Shown here one piece after another: positions 1-10,795 of a DNA stretch of 64,000 nt (position 1 is its first letter; every line of letters starts with the position of its first letter). Both the position numbers and the translations under genes were made by a program. Under the pieces are notes generated by a model. The model saw only the letters and a list, made by a program, of their open reading frames with translations. It made no database searches and was not told where the DNA came from. The DNA is from Wolfiporia cocos. Taxonomy: Eukaryota; Basidiomycota; Agaricomycetes; Polyporales; Phaeolaceae. The DNA lies in the NCBI GenBank assembly GCA_029448655.1, contig JACCLO010000019.1:186001-250000 (forward strand). Reading direction: 5' to 3'.

Positions 1-1
1 C

Positions 2-334
2 GTCAAGGGCTGGTGGAACACGTTTACGAACCTCCACGTCGGCGTGTATGAGTTCATCTTCTCGCTCCTTCCAGAAGGCCAACAGCCCACTATTCCTGCT
101 TTGCAAGAGGCCCTCTTGCAGTGGATGCGGTCGGTAAAAGCGCCGATGACGGTCTTCGTCGCGCTGAAGGGGTACATCGCGTTCATCGCGGAGGAAAGGA
201 GGGCTGGCTGGGAACAGTATGGGATTGAGCGGGTTTCCCCCGACGCTCAGATCATCACGGTGACTGGCGGTCACTTCCAAGTGCTGGAGTCGCCAGAATT
301 TATCGAGACAGCTCAGGCCGGTTGGACGGCGTGA
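2..334 (+). CDS. alpha/beta hydrolase, C-terminal part only
   Basis: The reading frame is open from the window edge to a TGA at 332-334 and gives about 110 residues. The 5' part of the gene lies outside the window. The segment PDAQIITVTGGHFQVLESPEF has the shape of the last strand and catalytic-histidine loop of alpha/beta hydrolases: a GGHF motif followed by an LxSPE stretch. An upstream APMTVFVALKGY strand fits the strand that carries the acid residue in the same fold. The nucleophile elbow is not in the window, so substrate and subfamily cannot be told. It does not look like a close copy of the two hydrolases at 34.5-37.8 kb, whose histidine region reads NHFVHWDDPE. Family assignment is by motif shape only. 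Confidence 0.6.
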   Translation, partial: VKGWWNTFTNLHVGVYEFIFSLLPEGQQPTIPALQEALLQWMRSVKAPMTVFVALKGYIAFIAEERRAGWEQYGIERVSPDAQIITVTGGHFQVLESPEFIETAQAGWTA

Positions 335-1785
335 GATATGCCGGACAGAACAAGCACTTGCGTTCAGTTGTAATAACAGTAGAGTCGGTATCGCAGTGTA
401 CTATGCTATCGTGTATTTTACCAGATATATAAACTGCTGCGGTTATAGCATGGGGCGAGCGGGAACAGCTAGTGTAGGAACCGTTTCGCTCTACACGTCG
501 ATTAGCCAGTATCGTTGTCGGGCCAGAGCAAATGAAGTAGCAGTCACTAGTAGAGCTCTTCTGTACATCAGTAAGCTGACGTCGCACCGAGTGCGTAGCC
601 AGAGCAGGACCAGTGAGAATTGGAACCAAAGGATTGCCAGCGTAATAACAGTGATTCTGGATGCTATCGATACGCGGCTGTCGCTATTCACGCAGTGGAT
701 TGCAACAGTACTAGTATGCAACGGTATGCAACACCGTAGAACATTACAGCTTGCTTAGGACTTAGGAGGGATGTCCTATGCTTGGCTGGCGTGATGGGAT
801 GGTATCTCAATATAGGGAGGTCCAGGAGGGATGCTGATGATTTCGTCGTATTTGAGACGTTATCTTCAAGATACGCATGCAACCCATAATCTCTTCGCGA
901 AGCAGCATAGTCCTCAGGAGACGCAAGTGAAGCGCCGAGAGGGATGTATCCAATGTGCCTTGAATACACTGGGCCACACGATGACGGCCACGATGGGCGG
1001 TCAAGCTAGTAGTACTGACTGCCAAAAGACAGATACCTGGAAGCTGGCTAGTCAATAGCGATTGTACCGAGTGACCGCGCGTATTCTCCGGATAGAAGTT
1101 TGTAGAGCCCATCTTCGAATCCACGGATGTCGGACCACTCGGCGTCGAGATCCGAGAGTACTAGAAATCTCAAGTACGGGACAAGTTCGGATTGAAAAAC
1201 ATAGCTGAGTAGACTTCTTATGAAGCAAGCTCAGGAGATAATAGGTATGCCAGTGCATCCTACTATCCAAAGCATTCGGATTAATCCTGAATAAGAGAGT
1301 CATTTCCTCCGGGATTCTAGCCATCGCCTTGTAACTCACAGTAGACATGCGAGGTCAAAGATACTTTCATCAAGCTGACAAAAGGACCTCAGACAACCAC
1401 TGGCGGCGGTGAACGGTTCAGGGGATGATGGAGCATTGCCAGGTTCGCTGATAACGTGAGCTGCAAGGAGAGCCTGAGGGAACGCTACAGGCATGTTTCG
1501 CCATATCTGAGCCTCAGTAGGCTCGTCTCGAGCAAGATTTACAAGCTGCGCCACGTAGTCGACTTACACAAATGAGAGCGAGTTGAGATCGTATGTGATA
1601 GCGGATCTAAAATGGGAAAAGCGCCCGTCTCACCACACCCGCGACGCGTTCTCGATCATCTGCACGCGTATCTTACACGGATTTATCCACTCTTGCGAGG
1701 ATCTTCTATTAAGTGGAGGTCAGCGCGCGCTCGTCTCTGGTCTACACTTGCTACGTACACATCTACCCAGGCTTAGGTCTCGACG
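335..1785. other. gene-free stretch
   Basis: About 1.45 kb between the hydrolase end and the splicing-factor start. Both strands hold only short open frames of low-complexity composition, with no recognisable domain, no exon-like series and no tRNA signature. The 3' part must hold the promoter of the gene starting at 1786. I see nothing else. Confidence 0.5.
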
Positions 1786-4700
1786 ATGGATGAAGCGGAC
1801 GCGCTAGAAGCCCTTTCTCACATACTTGAGCGTATCACAGAGGATCCATACAACATTTCCCTGCATGTCGACAACGTCCGCATTGCCCGTGACACGGGCA
1901 TGGAGGACCAGGTCGAGTCCGCCCTCGACATGGTGACCGCTTTCTGGGCAGCGGGAGACTATGTCTGGTTACCGCTCATCGAGAGCAAGATTAGCTCAAG
2001 CAATATGGAGTCTCGAGTGGATCTACAGACGATCTCGGACCTGTTCGAAAAGGCAGAGCAGGATTACGTCTGTACGTGGCATTGTATTGCTCTCCCGGCA
2101 GCTCTCTTGACGTCCTCACAGCTATCCCACTTCTCCAGAAACATTTGGAGTTTGTGATTGACAGACACGAACACTTCCGTTCAGCGGCAGCAGTTGATGA
2201 AGACGGTATAAAGACCGCATTCACAACTCCATGGACGCGTGTCGCCCTCGCGCAGATTGTATCCCGGGGCATCGGAGACCTATCAAAGGTTCTAAAGCTC
2301 TCACTCTCATAGTAAGTATATGCGTGCTCAATGAGGACATAGAGTCATTTGCTATGGGATGCACGGAGAGATTGGGAGACGGAGATGTTACAGAGCGCAG
2401 GGCCCGCTGAAAGGTGTGCTCCTAAGCCTTTTGCTCCATACTCTATCTCACCTCGTCTATAGAGCTGCGCTGGTGGATCTTGTGGAGACAATGCTCCTGG
2501 AGCGCCTGCAGCAGCCTCATTTCAGTATGTATGAGCTTGCATTTTGCCGCTTACTCACTGACGCGCTACCTCTAGACCATGACGAGACTTTTCAGGCGTA
2601 TTCGACATTCACGACGAACTTCAAGCCCCAGGAGCAGTATGAGTTACTCCTCGTCAAAGCGTCGAAGCTCCGCACAAAAGCCAATCAGGTGTACGAAGCG
2701 CGCGAGCCCTTCGAGACCACCCTGGTAAGTTCCGTCGTTCCCCCATGATCATGCTCGTCTCCATGAATTACTGCGATAGGCACGTTCAGGGTTCTCACTG
2801 GCAGAATACGCGAATTACATCATGGCGGAACGCCGCAAGAAGCCTAATCTGTTCGTCATGCAAGGCCTGTACGAGCGCGCGATCACGGAGGCGGACAAAC
2901 GGCGTTGGGCAGGTGAAGCGGGTGCTGAACAAGCACTGCGTTCGTTCTGGGCCGGCTACCTGGACTTCATCGTTCGTGTGATGTCGTCTCCGCAGAATGC
3001 CTATGACTTATGTGGATGTTCTGTACTTCTAGAGGACCCAGAACGTGCCAGTTGAGAAGCAAGAGGAGACGTGTGCCCGAGCCCTGAGGAGCGTTCCGGC
3101 ATCTGGAGAGGCTTGGGCGCGCTATATCCGATTACTGGTGAGTTATGGCATCAGCGCAATCTAAACAGTGTTTCGATCATCAGGACTTACCGCGCTGCGT
3201 AGGAGCAAACTACAGATGAGGACACGTTGGACTCCAAGATTACTGGTACGATCGCTCAGCGAGGTTCATTACGGTGCCATAGCGTTTGACGCATACCCTG
3301 CAGAGGCTTACGAGAAGACCAAGACAATCAAGCCGCTACAAGCAGATGTCGAACAGGTTGTTCCTGGTGTCCTCGCATATGCTGGCTACTTGCGCAGGAA
3401 TATCGAGACCGATGAGTCAGGTAAGTCTTGTGCGGATGTTTGCGTTTGTGGTTTCTTGACGTTGTGACTACAGGCGAAGATAGGTCTGACAAGCTGGTGG
3501 AGGTGCTCATGGACGGCATCAGCCGTGTCAGAGCAGGTACGAGGCGTGGTCTTTTAGAGATGTGCTGCTCACAAAAACCATCAGCCTCTACTGCTGGCGA
3601 CCCGAGACTCAGATTGGAGAAGTTCTTTTCCGCAGTTGTAAGCTGCCAAGACTATTATCCGCCGAAATTGAAACCCACTCTATTCCAGTGCCTCAAGTTT
3701 CCCAACCTGTCTGATCATGCATTGATCATCTGGGAGGATGCAACAAGACATTATAAGACTAGTTACTTGGCTTGGACGTCTTACACAGAGGTCTTGATGT
3801 GCGTCTTTGCTTCCTTGGTTTAGACTATTGCTTACCATGCTCAACCACACAGTAAGAAGGGCCTGTACGACGATGTGCGCAAGGTCTTCCGGGACATATG
3901 CATGAAAAACCTGGACTGGCCAGAGGCGATGTGGGACGCGTGGATCAGCTTCGAGCAAGTCTACGGCTCCGTCGAGAGTCTTGAGGACGCGTTCGACCGC
4001 ATTGAGCATGCACAGGTGCAGATTACAATGCGTCGCGCGAAGGTACCTCGCCGTCCTTCTGCTCTCGGATATGTACTAACGCTAGAACTTGTAGGAAGCA
4101 GAGAAAGCGGAGCAAGCAGCGAGGCAGCTTATTGACGAACAACAGATGGCGCTGTGGACGGAGACAGCAGCGTACCAGGCTCAAATGCAGGCGCAGGCTA
4201 ATGCTGAGTCTGTGCCAATGGAGGTGGACAGTGCACAGCCTGAGAGCAGCGGGAGCAAGAGGAAGGCGGATGCTGATGCTGAAGAGGAGAGCAGCAAGAA
4301 GCAGAGGACGGGTAAGCTCTAGTCGCCCGCATGTATCACAGCGATATTGATTTCGCCCCTTAGAGCAGAAGCCTCTCCCACTGAAGCGGTGTGTATTTTT
4401 CTAATTGCCTTTGTGTAGCGCCATCGAACACCTATGGATAGGGACCGTGAAAACTGTACCGTTTTCGTTGCGGATCTTCCAGCCAAGACGGAGGAGGAGG
4501 ATCTGGCCGCTTTGTTCAAAGATGTATGTGTATAAATCCCTTGCGGCTCGGCATCACAGCTCACGTTATTCTTAATCAGTGCGGCGCTGTGCGAGAAATC
4601 AAGGTGACGCAGCTGCCTAATACACTCGTCGCCATAGTCGAATTCGTGGATAGGGTAAGTGACGCTGGTTCTGCACATCTCATCAAGATATCTAATTGCT

Positions 4701-6106
4701 CCATCTTGAAGGACAGCGTCCCAGCTGCGCTGACGAAGGACAAGAAAAGAGTGCACGAACAAGAGGTTGCTGTGCATCTTGCGTGGCGATCTACCCTATA
4801 CGTGACGAACTTCCCCGAAAGCGCGGATGATGCGTATATCCGAAATCTTTTCACAGCGGTAGGCGTGGTACCTCCTGTATTAATTTCACTAAACGTGATA
4901 TGTGGTATAGTATGGGACGATCTTCGACGTCCGCTGGCCGAGCAAAAAATTCAAGGCGACCAGACGGTTCTGCTATGTGCAGTACACATCGCCGGTAAGT
5001 AATGTCGTTGTAATCTCAAGGATTGTTTGTGTTTACCTCTGTCGGTAGGAATCGGCCGAAGCAGCGTTGGAGCTTCATGGTCGAGAGCTAGAGCCTGGCC
5101 TTTCACTGAACGTATTCATCTCCAATCCTGAAAGGAAGAAGGAACGCACAGACAGAGATGCAAACGACAGAGAGATTTACGTCGCTGGTCTGAGCAAGTC
5201 AGTGACAAAAGAAGACTTGGAGAAGCTGTTCAGGACGGTGCGAAATGCGCCACGGGTTAGTCTTCTGATGCTGATGATGTGTCACAGTATGGACTGGTCA
5301 AGGAGGTGAGAATGGCCCTTGAGAACGGACGTTCGAAGGGCTTTGCTTTTGTCGAGTTCGAGCAGGAGGTAAGATGAGTACGATCAGGCTGCATCAGGTG
5401 TCGCTCATGAGAAGATAGCAAGATGCAAGGGCAGCCCTTGCCGCCAACAACTTCGAGCTCAAGAAACGCAGGATTGCCGTTACCCTCGCTGATACTCGGT
5501 TCCGTGCTAAGAAGTGGGTGTTATAGTCTGGATCATCTACCAACAACTTGACGGTTCTGTAGGGACTTAAACCGCCGGGAAGATCTTCGCGCACGCTCGG
5601 TTCGCGTTCGGAATTTGCCTCCCGATACGCAAGAAGGCCTTTTGCAGCAAGCACTAGAAAAGCTCGCTCCAGTCAAACGGGTGGAGGTCTTCTCTGATAA
5701 GAACGAGGCTGAAGTACAGTTCGAGAGTGCTTCAGTAAGTAAATAGCTCCCATAAATTGAGCGCTGTTAACATGGGATTCTGTAGGATGTAGGCAAGCTC
5801 CTGCTTCGCTCGGAACCGATCACGTTCAATGGCAGCAGTTTGGAACTTATCGCGCTATCGCCTGGAGGTTCATCTACTTTACGGACCGCCGCTCCACCGC
5901 CTGCGACAAGCGGTAGTAACTACTTTGTCCCGCGAACAGCCGCGTCACGTCCTCGAGCAGGACTTGGGAGTAAGAAGCGTGTTCCTCCTCCGGTGTCCGG
6001 CAACACAGCGTCAACTTCAACTCAAGCAGTTGCAGTCACGAATCTGACTACGACGGCGCAAGCGAAGAGCCAAGATGACTTCAGGAAGATGCTTGGAGGC
6101 GGATGA
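1786..6106 (+). CDS. prp24: U6 snRNP assembly factor, SART3/Prp24 type (HAT repeats + four RRMs)
   Basis: The spliced gene has about 23 short introns; for example exon 1 is 1786-2071 and its intron is 2072-2121. The N-terminal half is helical with HAT-repeat signatures (SHLLWDARRDWE, GEAWARYIRLL, AMWDAWISFEQVYG). A charged lysine/glutamate linker follows near 4.1-4.3 kb. Four RNA-recognition motifs come next, beginning NCTVFVADLP (about 4.45 kb), STLYVTNFP (4.79 kb), REIYVAGLS (5.18 kb) and VRVRNLPPD (5.6 kb). The protein ends SQDDFRKMLGGG, like the C-terminal motif of Prp24/SART3 that contacts the LSm ring. Proteins of this family anneal U4 to U6 snRNA and recycle the snRNPs in the nucleus. 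Start ATG 1786 opens the first exon. Some junctions, such as the donor near 2970, have two possible positions. HAT repeats make it SART3-like; four RRMs make it Prp24-like. Confidence 0.88.
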
Positions 6107-7263
6107 TCGTGAGGTTGTAGCTCTGATGGGAGAGGCTTGAATCTAGGAACACCGATTTTCGCATACTCAAGCTGTGACTGGCAATCAGAATGGACATTTT
6201 TCTTGCTCTCGCTGCACTAGTATGTGCTCGTACATATCTGAACGTGAGTACATGCATCCGTTCAAAACGGCGCTTTGACATGTGATCACACGATGTGTGG
6301 CATGCCATATTGAGTTCCGATCGATCGCATCGACACATATGCATATGCATCAGACATTCGACCTCTTACTGCTCAGAGTACTTGTTCCATATCGCCGAGA
6401 TTGTGACCGTCAACACGATCTATTCTGAGATGGATGCTATTGAATACCAAGAAAATACTACTAACCGGCTGGAGTGGACTGTTCGCGGCCTGAAGAACCT
6501 GTTTGAATCCAGGTCTGCACTGTATATTCACGATGAGCTCAATGGCATGGTCTAATTGCAGATACCAGCAAGGGCGATGCGAAGTCCAAAGTGACGAAAT
6601 CTGCCAAATTCGGCGACAGTCGGTGGCAGGTGAGGAAGTGGCATAGTTGAAAGCCAGGAGACATCTCATTTCAATAATGGGATAGATTCTGTTCTATGCA
6701 AATTCCGGGACACCAAACGCGGAAGGGCAGCCTTGCGTCAGTTTGTATCTTTCATGTGAGGTATGTTGGCGACCATAATGTAGCACTTCCAGTACACTCC
6801 ATATCCTGTCTTGTATTATGGTAGCCTACAGATGAGGAGAAGGCAAATGCAGTCGACGGAAAGTGAGCATGCCTCTGTATACAATACATGCGCTACTGAC
6901 AGAGACGCTTTGCTTTTGAGATGGGTGCGGGAGGGAACATACAGCTTTGAGTTTGCTTTGCACAGGTATCACCAGCTTCACTCCCTCAATATTAAGGAGT
7001 TCTGAAGAGCATCTCGACTGAAAGTCCTTCGAAGATAATCACATTCACTCGTAGGGAGGCCCACGATCACTCCTTTTCTTACAAGGTATGCGCCACACTG
7101 TTCACCTACACCAAAGGAACGACTACTCATACTTCGCATTCCAAATACGAAGACGCAAAATTGGGGTTGGGCCCAGTTTGCGAGAAGGGAACTTGTGTAC
7201 TATTTACAACACTCAGTGAAGCAGCAAGATGCCTTCATCATCACTTGTTCCATCACATCCACT
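6107..7263. other. intergenic stretch
   Basis: About 1.16 kb between the splicing factor and the BTB gene. Short open frames occur on both strands but none has domain similarity or a convincing exon series. It contains the 3' end of the upstream gene and the promoter of the downstream one. Confidence 0.45.
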
Positions 7264-8969
7264 ATGGCTGCGGTCGCTCCACCTTTGACCAATCCCCGTC
7301 GCTCAGTTCCGAAAGACCTAATGGACACTATGGGTGATCTTCTAAATGAGTATGCATGCGAAATAATGTCGGTTGAAAGCTGACATTGGCGCATATAGTC
7401 CGCTTTACTCTGATGTAGAGTTCGTCGTATCTGGAAGGGGCAAGAACTCCGGCATGAAACGCATATATGCGTCACGGAGAGTGCTGAGGAGAGTAGAGTA
7501 TTTCGATATGAGTAAGTGGTGCAGTTAACAGAGTTGGTCGACCTCACTAAGTCCGGATCACACAAGTGTTTCGATCGGGATTTCAAGAGGCATTCACGAC
7601 CCCACAGCCGCTCCCGAATATGAACGCTTCAGGGCCGACAGATGCTACTATGTCACAGGACATGCAGTCTGAGTGTGGTTACAACGACGATTCGGATGAC
7701 GAGGACGAAGACGAGATGGCCCTGCTCCCCGACAATGACGGCGATATTGTCAAACGGACGTCAGAAGTGACAGAATCTACGCAGCAGTCTCTCAATGAAA
7801 CTCTGGCTAGGACACCATCCGTTGAAACGCTGGCCTCATCGGCATCGTGGCAACCTCTTCCTGGACTGGCCCAGCTACGTAACGACGACAATGACGATAC
7901 GCAGTCAGCTGCGGAAGGACAGCGCAATGTACGCGCGAAACTGTCGCATCCGTCCAGCCCAAGAAGCATAGAAGCAGCACTCGGCCAGCAGACTGACACT
8001 GTCCAGGAGGCTACTGCCAACCCAGAGCCTGCCGTTCCCGGACCGAAGAAAGTGCGCATTGTGATGCACGATGTGGCATACACGACCTTCCTTGCAGTTC
8101 TCTACTACGTGAGCTACACTAATCACTCATACTCGTTGTTGCTGACATCCAGCACTCGGCAGATATATACAGACACCATGGCATTTGCACCGTTGTCGTC
8201 TTCGTTCCTTGCCTCGTCCGCTAACGCATCGCTTCCAAACGAAACTGCTTCTTCTTCACCGATGGCAGCTTCTGAGGGCCCCACTTATAACCAGCGCCCT
8301 GCTTTGCAACAGTCTGATTCAAGTGTAAGCATAGCCCCGCGTTCAAGGAGAGAGTGGCTTGTCCAGTGGGCGAGTGTCAATGGACCTGGGAGGCCTCGTC
8401 CATGCTCTGCCAAGGCAGTGTATCGATTCGCGGACAGTGAGTGATCTTTATGCTGCACCAACGCGCATATCTTGGGTCAGCTTATTGCTCTGCAGTATCT
8501 GACCGTTGGCTCTACAGGGCTTGATTTGCAGGAGCTCAAAGAGCGCGCGTTCGGGTTCATCGTCAAGTCATTGACAGTTGACAACGTGACGTACGAGGTG
8601 TTCTCTTCTTTCTCAGCTGCGTTTGAGGAAGTCCGCAAGGTGAGTGAGCAATAGGGGACCACATTCCAGCGCTAGCCCTTCAGAAGGCAAAAAATAATGC
8701 CCATGACTGCGTCCGTCAGGTACAGGTTCGCTATTTCCTGGATAACTGGACTGCTATTCGCGGATCGGATGCTATGCGTGATGTCTGGCGACAGATACGC
8801 CTTGGAAGACATCCAGGCTTCGAAGAAGGTATGGTATTCAATGTCAACATTCTCATTTACGTGCTGAGGGAATCTCCATTTAGTCTGGCCAGTGATCGCG
8901 CAAAATCTGGAATTCAAAGCTCCCGCAGAGACGTCAGGCGGAGATGGACGAGATAGACGTGCTTCATAG
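7264..8969 (+). CDS. BTB/POZ domain protein
   Basis: Spliced gene with about six introns. Exon 1 starts at ATG 7264 (MAAVAPPLTNPRR). After a short intron the frame continues with DPLYSDVEFVVSG, the classic opening of a BTB/POZ domain. RRVEYFDMMFRSGFQEA follows and matches the middle of the fold. A long acidic, serine-rich linker (residues around DDSDDEDEDE) separates this from VRIVMHDVAYTTFLAVLYY, the second half of the BTB fold. The C-terminal part has SAKAVYRFADRLDLQELKERA and HPGFEEVWPVIAQNLEF, a tail I associate with fungal BTB proteins. BTB domains mediate dimerisation or Cullin-3 contact; no partner can be inferred. The acidic insertion inside the BTB fold is unusual in length. The last intron (after 8640) can end at either of two in-frame acceptors. 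Stop TAG is at 8967-8969. Confidence 0.78.
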
Positions 8970-9613
8970 AACTGACTGCTGTTCATTTCGTTCGTATACG
9001 CGTGTACTTATACCTGTCACCGATTCAATATGTCGTGCATGCTGCTCCTATCAAATGCAATATGCTCAGTTCGTTGATCACGAAGAGAAGCTGTAGACAA
9101 CCGGGCATCGCCGCATTCCGCAACAACCAGAGATCATAAGGAAGAGAAGAAGTGTGCATCACCCAGGATTATGCTTCCGAAGACCAGCCGGGACCGAGTA
9201 CGTATGCAAAATATCCGAACGTCAGTTTATTCCTTTGCCAAAAATAGGACTGGGCCATCACATACCGGCAATCCTGGGATAGATCTCAGGTTCAGGGACA
9301 TCTTACCATCAGCGTTCAAGCCGGTGAAGGCATTCGTAATTTGGAAAAACCCTCACGATTTAGCTCCGTTGTTCCGGCCAGGCCGGTACCTGCAACACTC
9401 GCGGGATCGCTTGCGAGCTCTAATATGGTCCTTCGATTTCTCCTGACATTTTTAAGCTGTCAGCGCGAGCATGAGCAGAGAACACTCTAAACAAAATAAA
9501 ATCATGATGCAGCGAAGTCGACGTTGACGAAGCGTGCTTGGGCAGCCTGCTCGTTACTGATGCTCGCACATACAGCGGGCCTGCGAGGCTTGGACTCAAG
9601 GTCTATGGAGTTG
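8970..9613. other. convergent intergenic stretch
   Basis: About 640 bp between the ends of the BTB gene and the minus-strand GRASP gene. It should hold both 3' untranslated regions and terminators. A plus-strand frame at 9171-9446 shows no recognisable domain. I see no other gene. Confidence 0.45.
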
Positions 9614-10795
9614 TCATGGTGTCGCACGATTATTTGAGCTTCCAGCCGGTTCGTATCTAGTCAAGGCCCACGGGGAGTAAGAAGAAGAGGTCTCGTTCTC
9701 ATGGACATGCTCATAGGCACTGGCATATGACTGTCGCATCCACTCTTCCTCTTGCCACCGCTCCTCGTCCTCGCCCTGTTCTGAGAATTCCGAGCCGTGC
9801 TGCAGGTCCGCGGGGACGAATAGCCGCTGATCTTCATATTCGTCAGAATATTCGGCGAGTTCTGGCGGCAACGACCCCGGTTTACGATCTGGGGGCAAGG
9901 AAGGTATGCGATGAAGAAGTCCGAACCTACCGTGAGACAGGTCAGAAACCGCGCATACATTCACAAAACCACCCGATACTCGCCCAAAGACACACCCAAG
10001 CAGTCCCTCTCCACCCCATTGTCGATTTGGAACGAGAACCACTTCCCTAATAGTGCTGTTCTGCGAGTCAGGCAGCAAACTCAATCACGGAAAGATGCAG
10101 CGTACTCAAAGTCGTAGGAGTAAACATACACCCGCAGGGGCTTCTCGATATGCTGGGAGCGTGCAGATTGGTCAAGCAACCGGTGTTCTGGGAGGCTAAA
10201 TATAGCGTACCGCTTCTACGACCTCGTAAAAGTCGCTCTCCGCACTCAATACACCCCCGGACCACCCGATGACCCAGTCGCCATATGGCACGAGCCCGGC
10301 ACTCTCGGCAGGGCTGCCCTCGAGCACGTCGAGGACATGCCATACATTGTCTAGCGCAAACTCTGGCTCGCACATTCGCATGCTCAGACCAAGTAACGAA
10401 GGTTTGTGCTCTGCCTCCGGCTCTTGCGCGCCCGGATGTTTTGTATCGGGTAAGGCCCAGCCCCTGGAAGGGACAATCGGCACCACTGTGCAACCATATG
10501 AAGTCTGTCTATCGAGGATGCTTGAGCCAGCGACGTAATACGTACCTCGCAGCTGCTGACTTTTACTGTTCCATATGAGTAGGTTTAGTGTCCGGCCCTC
10601 GTGATCTTCCACAATCCTTTCGAGCTCGGTTGCATCCACAGTATTTCTGGTAGCAAAGTTATCGCCCTGAAAGCCGACGACAAAGTCGAAGTATGGTTCT
10701 ATGTTGGTGTGAGATGCTGGCGACGATGGGGTCACTCGCAGGACGTGTAATGCACGTGGTGGTGTCTGAGCTGCGGTAGACTGTCCCGCTCCCAT
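9614..10795 (-). CDS. grh1: GRASP-family Golgi stacking protein (Grh1/GRASP55/65)
   Basis: The protein begins MGAGQST, so glycine 2 is placed for N-myristoylation as in GRASP proteins. Two GRASP-type PDZ domains follow. The first contains PYFDFVVGFQGDNF and, across an intron, VVPIVPSRGW. The second contains VWHVLDVLEGSPAESAGL, YGDWVIGW, the post-intron stretch HIEKPLRVYVYSYDFD and REVVLVPNRQWGGEGLLGC. GLLHRIP closes the domain as in animal and yeast GRASPs. An acidic, proline-poor tail ends at 9614. At least four introns are needed; one acceptor is the second AG of a closely spaced AG pair near 10045. The family tethers and links Golgi cisternae and takes part in unconventional secretion, acting on the cytosolic face of Golgi and ER exit sites. 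The tail after the second PDZ domain is short. Confidence 0.9.
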
